Shown here piece after piece: positions 7,344 to 16,321 of a DNA stretch of 64,000 bases. Location of the stretch: NCBI GenBank assembly GCA_023402175.1, contig JAEXCN010000355.1, positions 1 through 64,000 on the forward strand. The letters run 5' to 3'. The DNA comes from Pseudomonadota bacterium (GTDB taxonomy: Bacteria > Myxococcota_A > Polyangia > Polyangiales > Polyangiaceae). Position numbers and translations under genes: made by a program. The notes under the pieces are model-generated. The model was not told the origin of the DNA and made no database searches. It saw only the letters and a program-made list of their open reading frames with translations. Position 1 is the first letter of the stretch, and each line of letters begins with the position of its first letter.

Positions 7344-8174
7344 TCAGTGACCGAGCAGCTCACCGTGGACGAAGCGCGCTGCCGCGTACGGTGCGCCGGC
7401 CTGCGTACAGATCGCGATCGCGGTCGCAGACGGACGCGCCGGCGACGAAGCGAGCATGGGGGTGTCGTCGATGGTGGCGAGCACGGACGACTCCGCAAGC
7501 AACGACACGCGCTTCGCATCCACCTTCCAACGAACGCGCATCTTCACCCGACCGAAGTCCCAGCGCACGTCCGCATCGAGTGCGATCGCGTCATCACGCG
7601 ACGGCTCGCTTGGTCGAAGGCGCGCGACCTCGTCGAGGATGCGCGAGAGCGACTCGTCGGGCGTGATCCCGCGCACGACGAGACAACGGTCGCCGCGCTC
7701 GTCACGCGCGATCTCGGTGACGGTCCGCCTGCCGTCGGACCAGCTCCGCGGCGGCACACGCATGAGCGACTTCCACACGTAGGCATAGCTCTCGGTCTCG
7801 GCGCGTGCGACCGTCGCCGGAACGAGCAGCGGGGATGCGGCGCCTTGAAAACGTTGGTCGAGCGCATCCAGGATCACACGCCGAATTCCACCGACGCCGA
7901 GCCCCACGCACGCAATGAACGAGCGCGGATCGAGTGCGCCGAAGGCCGGTCGCTCCCCGTGCAACCCGACGAACACGACCGGATCGTGCGAAGTACGAAC
8001 GCCACCGAGCGACGCAGCATCGGCTTCGTACGCGAGCAGCCGCGCGACCGCCCACACCACATCGACGGCCGGGTCGGTATCGTCGTCGAGGGATGCGATG
8101 ATCCGCGTGCGCGCGAGTGTGGACCGCGTCGCAACGACGGAGGCGCGCCCGAGTAGCTCGTCGTGCGTGGTCAC
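7344..8174 (-). CDS. Conserved-looking hypothetical protein
   Basis: A 276-residue soluble-looking protein with a GTG start (MTTHDELLGRASVV). No signal peptide and no full membrane segment is evident. The middle is hydrophobic and glycine-rich (FIACVGLGVGGIRRVILDAL) and the C-terminal third looks strand-rich (DVRWDFGRVKMRVRWKVDAKR, SVLATIDDTPML). Codon use is strongly GC3-biased as in its neighbours, which supports a real gene, but I do not recognise a family. It lies upstream of the metallothionein promoter on the same strand, about 106 bases away. Confidence 0.6.
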   Translation of the reverse strand: MTTHDELLGRASVVATRSTLARTRIIASLDDDTDPAVDVVWAVARLLAYEADAASLGGVRTSHDPVVFVGLHGERPAFGALDPRSFIACVGLGVGGIRRVILDALDQRFQGAASPLLVPATVARAETESYAYVWKSLMRVPPRSWSDGRRTVTEIARDERGDRCLVVRGITPDESLSRILDEVARLRPSEPSRDDAIALDADVRWDFGRVKMRVRWKVDAKRVSLLAESSVLATIDDTPMLASSPARPSATAIAICTQAGAPYAAARFVHGELLGH

Positions 8175-8287
8175 TGTGGGAGTCTAGAGCAGCGCCCGGG
8201 CGCGTGCGAGGGCCGCCCATCCCGCAGCGGCGGGGTGCGGATCCGCGAGGTGCCCTCTTCGAGCGAGCTGCGCGCTCCGCTCCGGGG

Positions 8288-8674
8288 TCACTGCTTGACG
8301 CAGTGATAGGCGGCGACGCCGTTTCCCTGCTGGAACTCGTCGAGCGCCGTGAGCGTTCCCTTCGGCTGCTCGACGTACGAATAGTCGTCGTACGCGATGC
8401 CCTTGAAGCTCTCGAGATACAGGGCATCCATGTGGACGGACGCGGTGCCCTGCTCTCCGTCGGAGACCCAACGCTGTACGACCCCCGTAGTGGAGATGCG
8501 CTGCACCTCGAACGAGATCGGCGGTCGCCCGTCCGCCGTGCACGACCACTTCGCGTAAACCTGCTCCCAGACCTCGCCCGTCGCTGCCGCGGTTCCGCCG
8601 CCGCCGGCGTCGCCGCCACCGCAGTCGTTGATCAACGCGAGAGCCCCGAGCACGGACAAGATCGCTACCTTCAT
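8288..8674 (-). CDS. Small secreted hypothetical protein
   Basis: A 128-residue protein with a signal-like N-terminus (MKVAILSVLGALALINDCGG); the Cys is not in a canonical lipobox, so type I export or a degenerate lipobox are both possible. A Gly/Ala-rich linker is followed by a domain of about 100 residues with WSCTADGRPPISFEVQRI and a final YHCVKQ, giving a likely Cys-Cys pair. Family unknown. Confidence 0.58.
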   Translation of the reverse strand: MKVAILSVLGALALINDCGGGDAGGGGTAAATGEVWEQVYAKWSCTADGRPPISFEVQRISTTGVVQRWVSDGEQGTASVHMDALYLESFKGIAYDDYSYVEQPKGTLTALDEFQQGNGVAAYHCVKQ

Positions 8675-8692
8675 GAAACAGCTGAGTATGCC

Positions 8693-9169
8693 TCATCGAA
8701 ACGCACGCGTCCAAGCGTGACCATCTCGACGATGGCAGAGGAGCGCCGATCTCACGAGCAGGTCGCCGAGCCCGGCGCTGAGCGCGAAGCTTGCCGGCAA
8801 GACGCCGAGCGCGCCGAAGCCAAGGAGCATCGAGCCGAATGCCATGCGCGTGCCGACGAGCAGTCGGACGTCGCCGTCGCGAAGGCGGTCGAACGCGCCA
8901 CGCACGGTCGGCGACCGCAGGCTCGTGACGACCACGCCGAGACCAAGCGCGAGGCCGAGGGGGAAGATGCGGGGAAGCACGTCGGCGACCCCGTCGATGT
9001 GGCTCGCAACCGCCGCGACGGCCGCGATGGATGCGAGCACCACCCCGGCGCGTCGCTTCGTGGCGCGATCCGCGTCGCGGAACAGCGAGCGATGGCCCGC
9101 ATACGTGGTGGCGAGCGCGGTCGCCGTTACGGCGACCCGCAGCGCGAAGGCAATGTTCGGAGAGGTCAT
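8693..9169 (-). CDS. Integral membrane protein, about four TM segments
   Basis: From the ATG at 9169 (MTSPNIAFALRVAVTATALA) a 158-residue hydrophobic protein is encoded. Segments near residues 6-22, 41-60 (AGVVLASIAAVAAVASHI), 68-85 (IFPLGLALGLGVVVTSL) and 112-140 (MAFGSMLLGFGALGVLPA) look membrane-spanning. The frame is open further upstream to 9472, but that part reads as a different, broken frame. Function unknown. Confidence 0.55.
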   Translation of the reverse strand: MTSPNIAFALRVAVTATALATTYAGHRSLFRDADRATKRRAGVVLASIAAVAAVASHIDGVADVLPRIFPLGLALGLGVVVTSLRSPTVRGAFDRLRDGDVRLLVGTRMAFGSMLLGFGALGVLPASFALSAGLGDLLVRSALLCHRRDGHAWTRAFR

Positions 9170-9447
9170 GCGTCTGTCGTAGACGCGTGCGGGATCATCG
9201 ACCAATCGGATGACGAGATGGTCTCCATCCACGATGTCGATGCACGAGGTGCCGGCGACGCGCCCGTGCGCGCGCGGGCGCCCTCGCGTGACAACGGTCC
9301 GCGATCGACCGTGGACAGCTCGATCAAGCCGCTCCGCGCGACCTTCGAGCGCTCCTGAAGTGTCGAAAGCGACGCTCGATCTGCGCTGATTTCGCAGTCG
9401 TCGCTCGCGTTGAATAGCGGCGGGAGCACAGCCGGGATGGTGTTCAC
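9170..9447 (-). pseudogene. Possible frameshifted coding remnant
   Basis: Two adjacent minus-strand frames each look coding over half of this stretch. From a GTG at 9447 the first half has GC-rich third positions (NTIPAVLPPLFNASDDCEIS, STVDRGPLSREG). The second half does so only in the other frame, running into the membrane-protein start (SCIDIVDGDHLVIRLVDD). One indel near 9260-9290 would join them. The first frame also ends with ATGA coupling to the ATG at 9169, so a short intact gene is an alternative. No homologue recognised. Confidence 0.25.
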
Positions 9448-9525
9448 GCTGCGGGATTGCGCGCACGAACACTTGGCGTCTGCGCGCCGGGCGAGGTAAC
9501 GGTTTCAGTCGTGCAGGCGCGCGCC

Positions 9526-9978
9526 ATGCTCGTCGTCGGGTCGTCTCTCTCGACGTGCGCGCTCGCGGCGTGCTCGATCCTCACCTCCTGGGACGGCCTC
9601 CCGCTCGGCACGCCCCCCGACGCCGCGGCCCCCGACGCCGCGGCCCCCGACGCCGCGGAGGCGCCCGAAGCGTCCTGCCCCGAGGGCGAGCACCGGTGCG
9701 GGGGAGACGGCATCGTCGGCGATCCGAGCACGCTGTACCGCTGCCTCGCGGACGGCGGAGCGGCGGTCGCGATCGCCTGCGCGAAGGGCTGCGCGCGGAG
9801 GCCCGAACGCGGAGGCGCATGCATCTGCGTGGTCGGCACACGCTACTGCGGCAACGACCAGGTCCTGGGCGATCCCGCGGCGCTCTACGAATGCACGAGC
9901 GACTACTCCGGGCGGCTCATTCGTGTGTGCGACGCGGGTTGCACCGTCAAGGCGAACGCGCAGGACGAGTGCCTCTGA
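9526..9978 (+). CDS. Lipoprotein with two copies of a Cys-rich 'GDPSTLY' module
   Basis: A 150-residue lipoprotein (signal ending ALAAC). A PDAAA linker, repeated three times, is followed by two tandem modules: HRCGGDGIVGDPSTLYRC with CAKGC, then TRYCGNDQVLGDPAALYEC with CDAGC and a final DECL. The pattern is roughly YCGxDxVxGDPxxLYxC-x(10)-CxxGC-x(8)-DxC. The same module occurs once in the M23 peptidase at 17189-18049, so it is probably a small disulfide-rich surface domain, function unknown. The ATG at 9526 is chosen because the signal peptide starts there. The gene's first and last parts are repeated as a remnant at 12654-12758. Confidence 0.78.
   Translation: MLVVGSSLSTCALAACSILTSWDGLPLGTPPDAAAPDAAAPDAAEAPEASCPEGEHRCGGDGIVGDPSTLYRCLADGGAAVAIACAKGCARRPERGGACICVVGTRYCGNDQVLGDPAALYECTSDYSGRLIRVCDAGCTVKANAQDECL
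9614..9658 (+). repeat. Three tandem 15-base repeats
   Basis: Three exact copies of CCCCCGACGCCGCGG (9614-9628, 9629-9643, 9644-9658) encode the PDAAA linker repeats of the lipoprotein. Slippage here would change linker length in steps of five residues without a frameshift. Confidence 0.9.
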
Positions 9979-10032
9979 GGTAGCCTGCTCGGGTGTCTTG
10001 GAGCTCCGACGAGAACGACGCCGAGACCGATG
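9922..10032 (+). repeat. 111-base direct repeat, copy 1
   Basis: Matches 12702-12812 with three mismatches at a constant offset of 2780 bases. It spans the last 17 codons of the Cys-rich lipoprotein gene, the spacer, and the first 13-14 codons of the FHA/sigma-54 regulator, after which similarity stops abruptly. A second shorter block, 9461-9497, matches 12654-12690. Confidence 0.9.
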
Positions 10033-10035
10033 TGG
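9993..10035 (+). pseudogene. 5' fragment of the FHA/sigma-54 regulator gene
   Basis: A GTG at 9993 starts a copy of the first 13-14 codons of the regulator at 12773 (MSWSSDENDAETDV here, MSWSPDENDAETDV there). After that the sequence is unrelated, and the convergent esterase gene begins at 10083. It is the broken half of a duplicated lipoprotein-regulator pair. Confidence 0.75.
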
Positions 10036-10082
10036 ACCGCCGTGTCGTCGACCGGCGGTCCAACCGCGCCTCGAAGCAACCC

Positions 10083-11561
10083 TTACGGCACCGCGAGATC
10101 GAAGTGGACCGCCCAATTGTGAAGGTCGTATCCGTTTCGCGACTTCGTGTCGTCCGAGTCACGTAGGTTGCCACGTGCACCTTGGGGAGTGCCGATGCAC
10201 GTCCCTGGCGTTTGGTTCATCGCGTAGCGCAGCCGCGCGTTTGCGCCGACGGGTGCTTTGTCGAGCATGATCTCGACCGTATCGGGCCCAGTCAGCTCGA
10301 CGTTCGTGATCTTCGTCTCCGCGCCGTCGTCGAAAGTGAATCCCTGGTTGTCGGCGGGCGCGACCAGCTCCGTATCGAACGCGAGCGGTGGCTTTGGCAC
10401 GTGGAAGACGACGGTGATGACCGCACCGTCACGCATGATCGTCTTCGGGCGCACCGGCTCCCATGGTTGACCTTCGAAGATCACACGGGCGTAAGCCTTG
10501 GCGAAGTATTCGCCGAGGCGACGCTCGCCTTCGTTCGTGTAGTGGAGGCAATCGCTCGCGATCGGGAGTTGGTAGCTCGGCCCGATCAGGAAGACCTTGC
10601 CCGCCGCTTTGACGTGCGCGTCGAGCTGGAACTGAGCGACCTTGCTGGTCACGCTGTCGTTCCACCCGCTGATTTGGGAGATGAACATGAAGACGGGCTC
10701 CTTTTGGCCCGTGATCTTCTTGATCTCCGTTTCATAGTCACGCTGCCACTCGACGACACCATCGGAGTAGTCCGCGATCTTGTCGGCAGTGCCATCGGTG
10801 CCGGCAAGGGGAAACTCGGTGGTGCCGGATGTGTAGGAGTAGTGATCGCTCTCGCCGTGGATCGCCGCGACGGCACGGACGACGTACGACTTGCCGAGCG
10901 ACGCGGCGACGGCCTTCGCGTCGGTGACTTCGCGCATGCCTTGCTCGAACGCGAGAAAGTAGTCGGCCTTGTAGTTGCAGCCTCCTTTGCGGAGGCACTG
11001 GTACGTATTTCCACTTCGTCCGTGGAGGCTGACGAGGACGTCGTGCTTCGACGGGAGGTTGCGGACCTTGCCGATGTACTTCTCTTTCACCAAGGACGAG
11101 ACTTGGTTGGCAAGCCCGGACGCGGACGTCTCGACTTTGTAATCGTAGTAGTTGTCGCCTTCCACGAGTGGCACGAACGACTTTGGGTTCTGGTAGCTCG
11201 TGCAGCCCTCGCTGTCGCACGACGACTTGCGGGCGCTCGCGTGATTCGATGGATCGTCGAAACCGCCTTGCATCGACATGACACCCGTGTCGAACATCAG
11301 ATTGCCGAACGGCTGTTCCGTCGAGAGCTCGGGGTTCCCTCCGTTGGAGACGGAGTTTGATTGGCCCGTGATGAGGACGTGGTTGATGTCGAAGTCGGTG
11401 TACTTCGGAAGGTCGCTCGACTCCGCGCCTTGGCCGTCCTGACCGCTCGAACCGCCATCACCGTCGACGCCACCAGGAGCGTCGTCCGAGGGATCGCTCC
11501 TTCCCCAGGCGATCGCAACGACCACGAGGAGCGTGATGGTCGAAGGGGTAGGCCAGCGCAT
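10083..11561 (-). CDS. Secreted SGNH/GDSL-type carbohydrate esterase-like protein
   Basis: A 492-residue exported protein with an N-terminal hydrophobic signal (ITLLVVVAIAWG) and a Gly/Asp/Ser-rich linker. The catalytic block I is VLITGQSNSVSNGG (Ser in GQSN), and AIHGESDHY matches the block III GES(D) of sialate O-acetylesterase / CE6-like SGNH hydrolases; a late HYTNEGERRLGEYF resembles the catalytic His block. The last 120 residues look like a beta-sandwich (VAPADNQGFTFDDGAETKI). The likely role is outside deacylation of polysaccharide or glycan acetyl esters; the substrate is unknown. AGGGG lies just before the ATG at 11561. Confidence 0.82.
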   Translation of the reverse strand: MRWPTPSTITLLVVVAIAWGRSDPSDDAPGGVDGDGGSSGQDGQGAESSDLPKYTDFDINHVLITGQSNSVSNGGNPELSTEQPFGNLMFDTGVMSMQGGFDDPSNHASARKSSCDSEGCTSYQNPKSFVPLVEGDNYYDYKVETSASGLANQVSSLVKEKYIGKVRNLPSKHDVLVSLHGRSGNTYQCLRKGGCNYKADYFLAFEQGMREVTDAKAVAASLGKSYVVRAVAAIHGESDHYSYTSGTTEFPLAGTDGTADKIADYSDGVVEWQRDYETEIKKITGQKEPVFMFISQISGWNDSVTSKVAQFQLDAHVKAAGKVFLIGPSYQLPIASDCLHYTNEGERRLGEYFAKAYARVIFEGQPWEPVRPKTIMRDGAVITVVFHVPKPPLAFDTELVAPADNQGFTFDDGAETKITNVELTGPDTVEIMLDKAPVGANARLRYAMNQTPGTCIGTPQGARGNLRDSDDTKSRNGYDLHNWAVHFDLAVP

Positions 11562-11671
11562 TCCCCTGATCTAACATCACGCCCGCACCGGCGCCGCGCG
11601 TAGCTCCAAGGACGAGCGCTGGGACGGCTGGTACGCTCGGGCTCGACGCCTTGCAGCTCTGATGGAGAAGT

Positions 11672-11932
11672 TCAGCGCGCGACGGCCTTCAGGACCGGAG
11701 GAACGAGAGGCACGCAGCTGCACACCGGGGGCGGACCGAGCGTGCACTTGCGGACCTCGCCCGGCAGACAGAACGGCGTCGGCGACGGGATGGGGTTGTT
11801 GACGAGCGCGCTCGCGTTCCGATCGGTCTGCTCGACGGCCTCTTCATCCGCATCGGGCTCCGAGCCCGCGGCGCAGCCGACGACGGTGAAGAGAGCAACG
11901 AGCGCACTGGGGAGAGTCTTCTTCGTCTTCAT
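11672..11932 (-). CDS. Small lipoprotein with proline-rich Cys tail
   Basis: An 86-residue protein starting MKTKKTLPSALVALF with the lipobox VVGC. An acidic linker (EPDADEEAVEQ) leads to a tail containing four Cys (FCLPGEVRKC, PPVCSCVPLVPP). GGAGA lies nine bases before this ATG, which is preferred over an in-frame start at 11950. It is divergent from a similarly built lipoprotein at 12126; the two share the order lipobox, acidic linker and Cys/Pro tail and may be distant relatives. Function unknown. Confidence 0.65.
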   Translation of the reverse strand: MKTKKTLPSALVALFTVVGCAAGSEPDADEEAVEQTDRNASALVNNPIPSPTPFCLPGEVRKCTLGPPPVCSCVPLVPPVLKAVAR

Positions 11933-12004
11933 GACCACGTCTCTCCGCAAGCGGAGTGCCGTCGGGTGGCACCAGCGATCTCACGCTGTTTCCCATTTTC
12001 GAGG

Positions 12005-12038
12005 TGCGCGCGCGCGGCGCCCGCGCGCGCGCGCGCGT
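12005..12038. repeat. Alternating CG tract in a divergent promoter region
   Basis: Two nearly uninterrupted runs of alternating C and G flank a short GGCGCCC break, between the divergent lipoprotein genes starting at 11932 and 12126. The arms can pair as a hairpin, and alternating CG is the classic Z-DNA-prone sequence. No promoter motif could be assigned. Confidence 0.6.
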
Positions 12039-12125
12039 GGTCTCGCACAAGCATTTCGCTGGGCTTGACGCGCAGGTCGGCTGGCCCACGCGGTGCAAGA
12101 GGCCGCGCCCGGAGGTTCACGAAAG

Positions 12126-12473
12126 ATGACCGTGACGAAGACGATCCCCCTGGCGCTCCTGATGCTCACGACCGCGCTCGCAGGTTGCGCGGCATCGCCC
12201 GAAGAGGACGATCCCGCGGAGGCGCAGAGCGAGGCGCTTCGGATCGCCCCGGGCGGTAGCGGCGTGAAGTCGAAAGGCGATCTCGAAGGCGACGGTTACA
12301 AGTGCACCACCTGGCCCGGGACGACGGTGACCGAGTGCACGAAGTTCGGAGCGCCGACGTATACCTGCGACTCTGCAGGACGCTGCTCCGTCCTGAGCAC
12401 CGCGCCGCCGCCGCCGCCGCCACCGCGGCCGTTGCCGCCGATCGTCAGCACGGATCGGGTGCTCTCGCCCTGA
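12126..12473 (+). CDS. Small lipoprotein with polyproline tail
   Basis: A 115-residue lipoprotein (MTVTKTIPLALLMLTTALAG, lipobox LAGC), an acidic linker, a small domain with four Cys (YKCTTWPGTTVTEC, YTCDSAGRC), and a run of eight prolines near the C-terminus. The ATG at 12126 is chosen over an upstream in-frame start because it begins the signal peptide. It is divergent from 11672-11932. Function unknown. Confidence 0.62.
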   Translation: MTVTKTIPLALLMLTTALAGCAASPEEDDPAEAQSEALRIAPGGSGVKSKGDLEGDGYKCTTWPGTTVTECTKFGAPTYTCDSAGRCSVLSTAPPPPPPPRPLPPIVSTDRVLSP

Positions 12474-12653
12474 TCGACGGCGAACGGAACGACGAAGGCG
12501 ACGATCGCTCCCCGCGATCGCCGCCTTTCGTCGTCTTCGGGGGTGTAATGGCGCGTCGGCGGGTCGTCGGAGTGGCCGTTCATCTCGTCGTGCCGCGCGT
12601 GCTGAAGCGAATCGCGCGGACGGCCTCGGCCAAGACTGTTTGAGTCGGTTAGC

Positions 12654-12758
12654 GCGCACGACCTCTTGGCGTCTGCACGCCGGGCAAGGTGCGCCCCCCG
12701 ACGTGTGTGCGACGCGGGGTGCACCGTCAAGGCGAACGCGCAGGACGAGTGCCTCTGA
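12654..12758 (+). pseudogene. Internally deleted remnant of the Cys-rich lipoprotein gene
   Basis: Bases 12654-12690 match 9461-9497 (upstream and early part of the lipoprotein locus). After about ten unrelated bases, 12702-12758 match the last 17 codons and stop (VCDAGCTVKANAQDECL). The roughly 425 bases between, present in the intact copy, are gone. This is the mirror image of the truncated regulator at 9993. Confidence 0.72.
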
Positions 12759-12772
12759 GGTAGGCTGCTCGG

Positions 12773-14089
<1,317 letters not shown>

Positions 14090-14091
14090 CG

Positions 14092-14895
14092 TCAGAACGC
14101 GCCGGAGCCGACGACCACGCCTCCGCCCGCGGTCGGTGATGCCGCGACGCGGACGCTCGAGATCCCGACGAACACCGCGGCGCCGAGGGCCGCGAGCCCG
14201 CCCGCGAAGAGCAAGTCGCCGACGACGAGCTTCGTCTGCGCGCGCTCCTTGTCGCCGGCGCTGCACGTACGGCTCACGCCGCACGTCGCGAACAGGCTCG
14301 AGCGATCGCTCCGGCCGTCCATCCAGAAGTAGACCCCGGCTCCGGTCGCAACGACGCCAACGCCTCCGAGCACCCACGTGAGCGGGTGGATCGACGCGCG
14401 CGGGGCGGCAGGCGCAGGCGCAGACGGCACGTTCGCATCCGGCATTCTCAAGGTGATCAGTCGCTCGTGCTCGCCCGCGGCGACGACGATCGACGCGCTC
14501 GCACGCACGCCGTTCCGCTCGGCGCTCACCGTGCGCTCACCGGGATCGAGCGGCACCGCGCGCCCGTCGGCGCTCGCGATCGTCGGGTCGCCGTCGACGA
14601 AGACGCGCGCGTCGGTCACGTCGTGCCCTCCGGAATCGACGACGCGCACGACGATCGAAGGCAGCGAGCCTTCCACCTCCGTGAGCCAGCGCTTGCAGTC
14701 GCGCGCGATCGCGGCAGGACAGACGCCGCGCGCGCACGAGATCAGCTCTTGGCGCGCGGCGCGGAGACGTGCGACGCGACGCAGCCGCTGCGCTTCCTCC
14801 GCCGACGCGATGCATTGATCCGTCGTGTCGGCCCGCGCGGCGCTCGGTGCGACGAGCGCGAGCACGAAGACGATCTTCGCCACGCATTCGCGCAT
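14092..14895 (-). CDS. Exported PEGA-like protein with C-terminal membrane segments
   Basis: A 267-residue protein with a signal peptide (MRECVAKIVFVLALVAPSAA), a Cys-containing helical segment (DQCIASAEEAQRLRRV, SCARGVCPAAIARDC), a PEGA/carboxypeptidase-regulatory-like strand region (SIVVRVVDSGGHDVTDARVF, GERTVSAERNGVR), and two membrane segments near the end (WVLGGVGVVATGAGVYFW, LLFAGGLAALGAAVFVG). PEGA-like domains often sit next to Ser/Thr kinases in myxobacteria. Its ATG shares a base with the kinase stop (TGATG), so the two are coupled. Confidence 0.78.
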   Translation of the reverse strand: MRECVAKIVFVLALVAPSAARADTTDQCIASAEEAQRLRRVARLRAARQELISCARGVCPAAIARDCKRWLTEVEGSLPSIVVRVVDSGGHDVTDARVFVDGDPTIASADGRAVPLDPGERTVSAERNGVRASASIVVAAGEHERLITLRMPDANVPSAPAPAAPRASIHPLTWVLGGVGVVATGAGVYFWMDGRSDRSSLFATCGVSRTCSAGDKERAQTKLVVGDLLFAGGLAALGAAVFVGISSVRVAASPTAGGGVVVGSGAF

Positions 14896-16280
14896 CAATT
14901 GAAGCACGCCTTCTTGTACTGACGTACGCCGTCTGCATCGACGGTGTACGGCGGGTCGCAATCGGTCCTTGGCCGGGCCGCGGGCGGACGCGCGATCGGC
15001 TTCTTCCATGCGCGCGCCGTCGATCCAGGCGCGGTGGGCGCGAGCGAGACAGGAGGAGCCGGCGGCTCGGCGGAGTCCGCGATCGGCGAAGCCTCGGTCG
15101 CGATCGGCGTCGCGATCGCCGTGGTGATCGCCAACTCGCTCGGGGCCTTCGGACGCGTGAGCGCGGCGGCGGTCGCGATGCCCACGCCGAGCACGAGGAG
15201 CAGCGCGCCCGCGACGAGCGCCTTCCCCTTCCCCTTCTTCCCCTTGCGCGACATCACCGGAGCGGACGCGGCAGGGGCAGGCCCAGACGCAGACGCAGAC
15301 GCAGACGCGGACGAGAGCACGCGCTCGCGCTCGAGCTCGGCGATGCGCGCCGAGCGCGCGTCGATCCTCGCGCCCGCGAGCTCGGACACCCACTTGCCGA
15401 CGACGGAAGGAAGCGCGGGCCGGACGGCCTCCTCGATCGCGCGCGCCATCGCGTCCGCCGTCGGGTAACGCTCCGCACGTTCGCGGTGCAGGGCGCGCAT
15501 GACGATCGCCTCGAGCTCGGGCGGAACGGACGCGTGCTCGCTCGGTCGCGGCACGAGGCCCGCGAGGATCTTCGCCGTGACGGCCGACGTCTGCTCGCCG
15601 CTGAAGAGGCGGCGCAGCGTGAGCGCTTCCCACATGCAGACGGCGGCCGAGTAGATGTCACTCGTGCGCGCCACCGTGCCGTTCAGCTGCTCGGGCGACA
15701 TGTACGCGAGCTTGCCTTTGACCTGTCCCTCACGCGTCGTGCGCAGGCGCCCCTCGGCCTTCGCGATGCCGAAGTCGAGCACGCGCGTGATGCCGTCGAT
15801 GCCGACGAGGACGTTCTGCGGGCTCACGTCGCGATGGACGAGATCGAGCCGCTCGCCGCGCTCGCTCGTGGCTTCGTGCGCCGCGTGCAGCCCGTCGAGC
15901 AGGCCGACGAAGATCGCCGCGACGACGTCCGGCGCGATGGGCACCTTGCGCTCGGCGGACGCGCGGAGGAGCGTCGCGAGCGCTTCGCCCGCGACGTACT
16001 CCATCACGACGAGGCGCTGCTCGCCGTCCGTGACCACGTCGAGCGTCTGCACGACGTTCGGATGACGCACGCGCGCGGCGAGGCGCGCTTCGTCGAGGAA
16101 CGTGGCCGCCACGTCGCGCTCGTCGGCGACGTGCGGACGCACGCGCTTGATCGCGACCGGGCGCGCGAAGCCCTCCTCCGCGACGAGGAAGCCGAAGTGC
16201 ACCGTCGCCATGCCGCCCGCTGCGAACTCGTCGTGCAGCGTGTAGCGCGAGGTCCCCCGACCCGACGTCGGCTCACCCAT
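14895..16280 (-). CDS. Hanks-type Ser/Thr protein kinase with C-terminal TM
   Basis: A 461-residue kinase. The kinase domain occupies about 13-285: glycine loop FAAGGMATVHFG, lysine in VAIKRVRP, catalytic loop HRDVSPQN, DFG in VLDFGIAKA, and MSPEQL for APE. A Ser/Ala repeat linker (SASASASASG), a basic stretch (RKGKKGKGK) and one membrane segment (ALVAGALLLVLGVGIATAAA) follow, then a Pro/Ala-rich outside tail with two Cys. HRDVSPQN in place of HRDLKPEN is typical of myxobacterial kinases. It may phosphorylate the partner read by the neighbouring FHA regulator; this is inferred from position. Confidence 0.93.
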   Translation of the reverse strand: MGEPTSGRGTSRYTLHDEFAAGGMATVHFGFLVAEEGFARPVAIKRVRPHVADERDVAATFLDEARLAARVRHPNVVQTLDVVTDGEQRLVVMEYVAGEALATLLRASAERKVPIAPDVVAAIFVGLLDGLHAAHEATSERGERLDLVHRDVSPQNVLVGIDGITRVLDFGIAKAEGRLRTTREGQVKGKLAYMSPEQLNGTVARTSDIYSAAVCMWEALTLRRLFSGEQTSAVTAKILAGLVPRPSEHASVPPELEAIVMRALHRERAERYPTADAMARAIEEAVRPALPSVVGKWVSELAGARIDARSARIAELERERVLSSASASASASGPAPAASAPVMSRKGKKGKGKALVAGALLLVLGVGIATAAALTRPKAPSELAITTAIATPIATEASPIADSAEPPAPPVSLAPTAPGSTARAWKKPIARPPAARPRTDCDPPYTVDADGVRQYKKACFN

Positions 16281-16321
16281 GAGTAGAGGCAGAGGCTAGC
16301 ACCCGCACCCCGACCCGGCGA

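Noticed and set aside
8184..8291. Small minus-strand frame coupled by GTGA to the gene at 8288 and ending in a His-Pro-Ala-rich tail
   Set aside because: About 35 codons with no Shine-Dalgarno or recognisable domain; could be a remnant, but unsupported.
8117..9358. Long plus-strand open frame (413 codons) opposite several small minus-strand genes
   Set aside because: Arg/Ala/Glu-rich with no recognisable fold; the opposite strand shows signal peptides and membrane segments, so this is a GC-rich shadow frame.
10182..11360. Long plus-strand frame opposite the SGNH esterase
   Set aside because: The minus strand carries the GQSN and GESD motifs and a signal peptide; the plus frame is an antisense shadow.
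15281..15310. Short GCAGAC tandem repeat as a regulatory or mobile repeat
   Set aside because: It lies inside the kinase gene and simply encodes the Ser/Ala linker.
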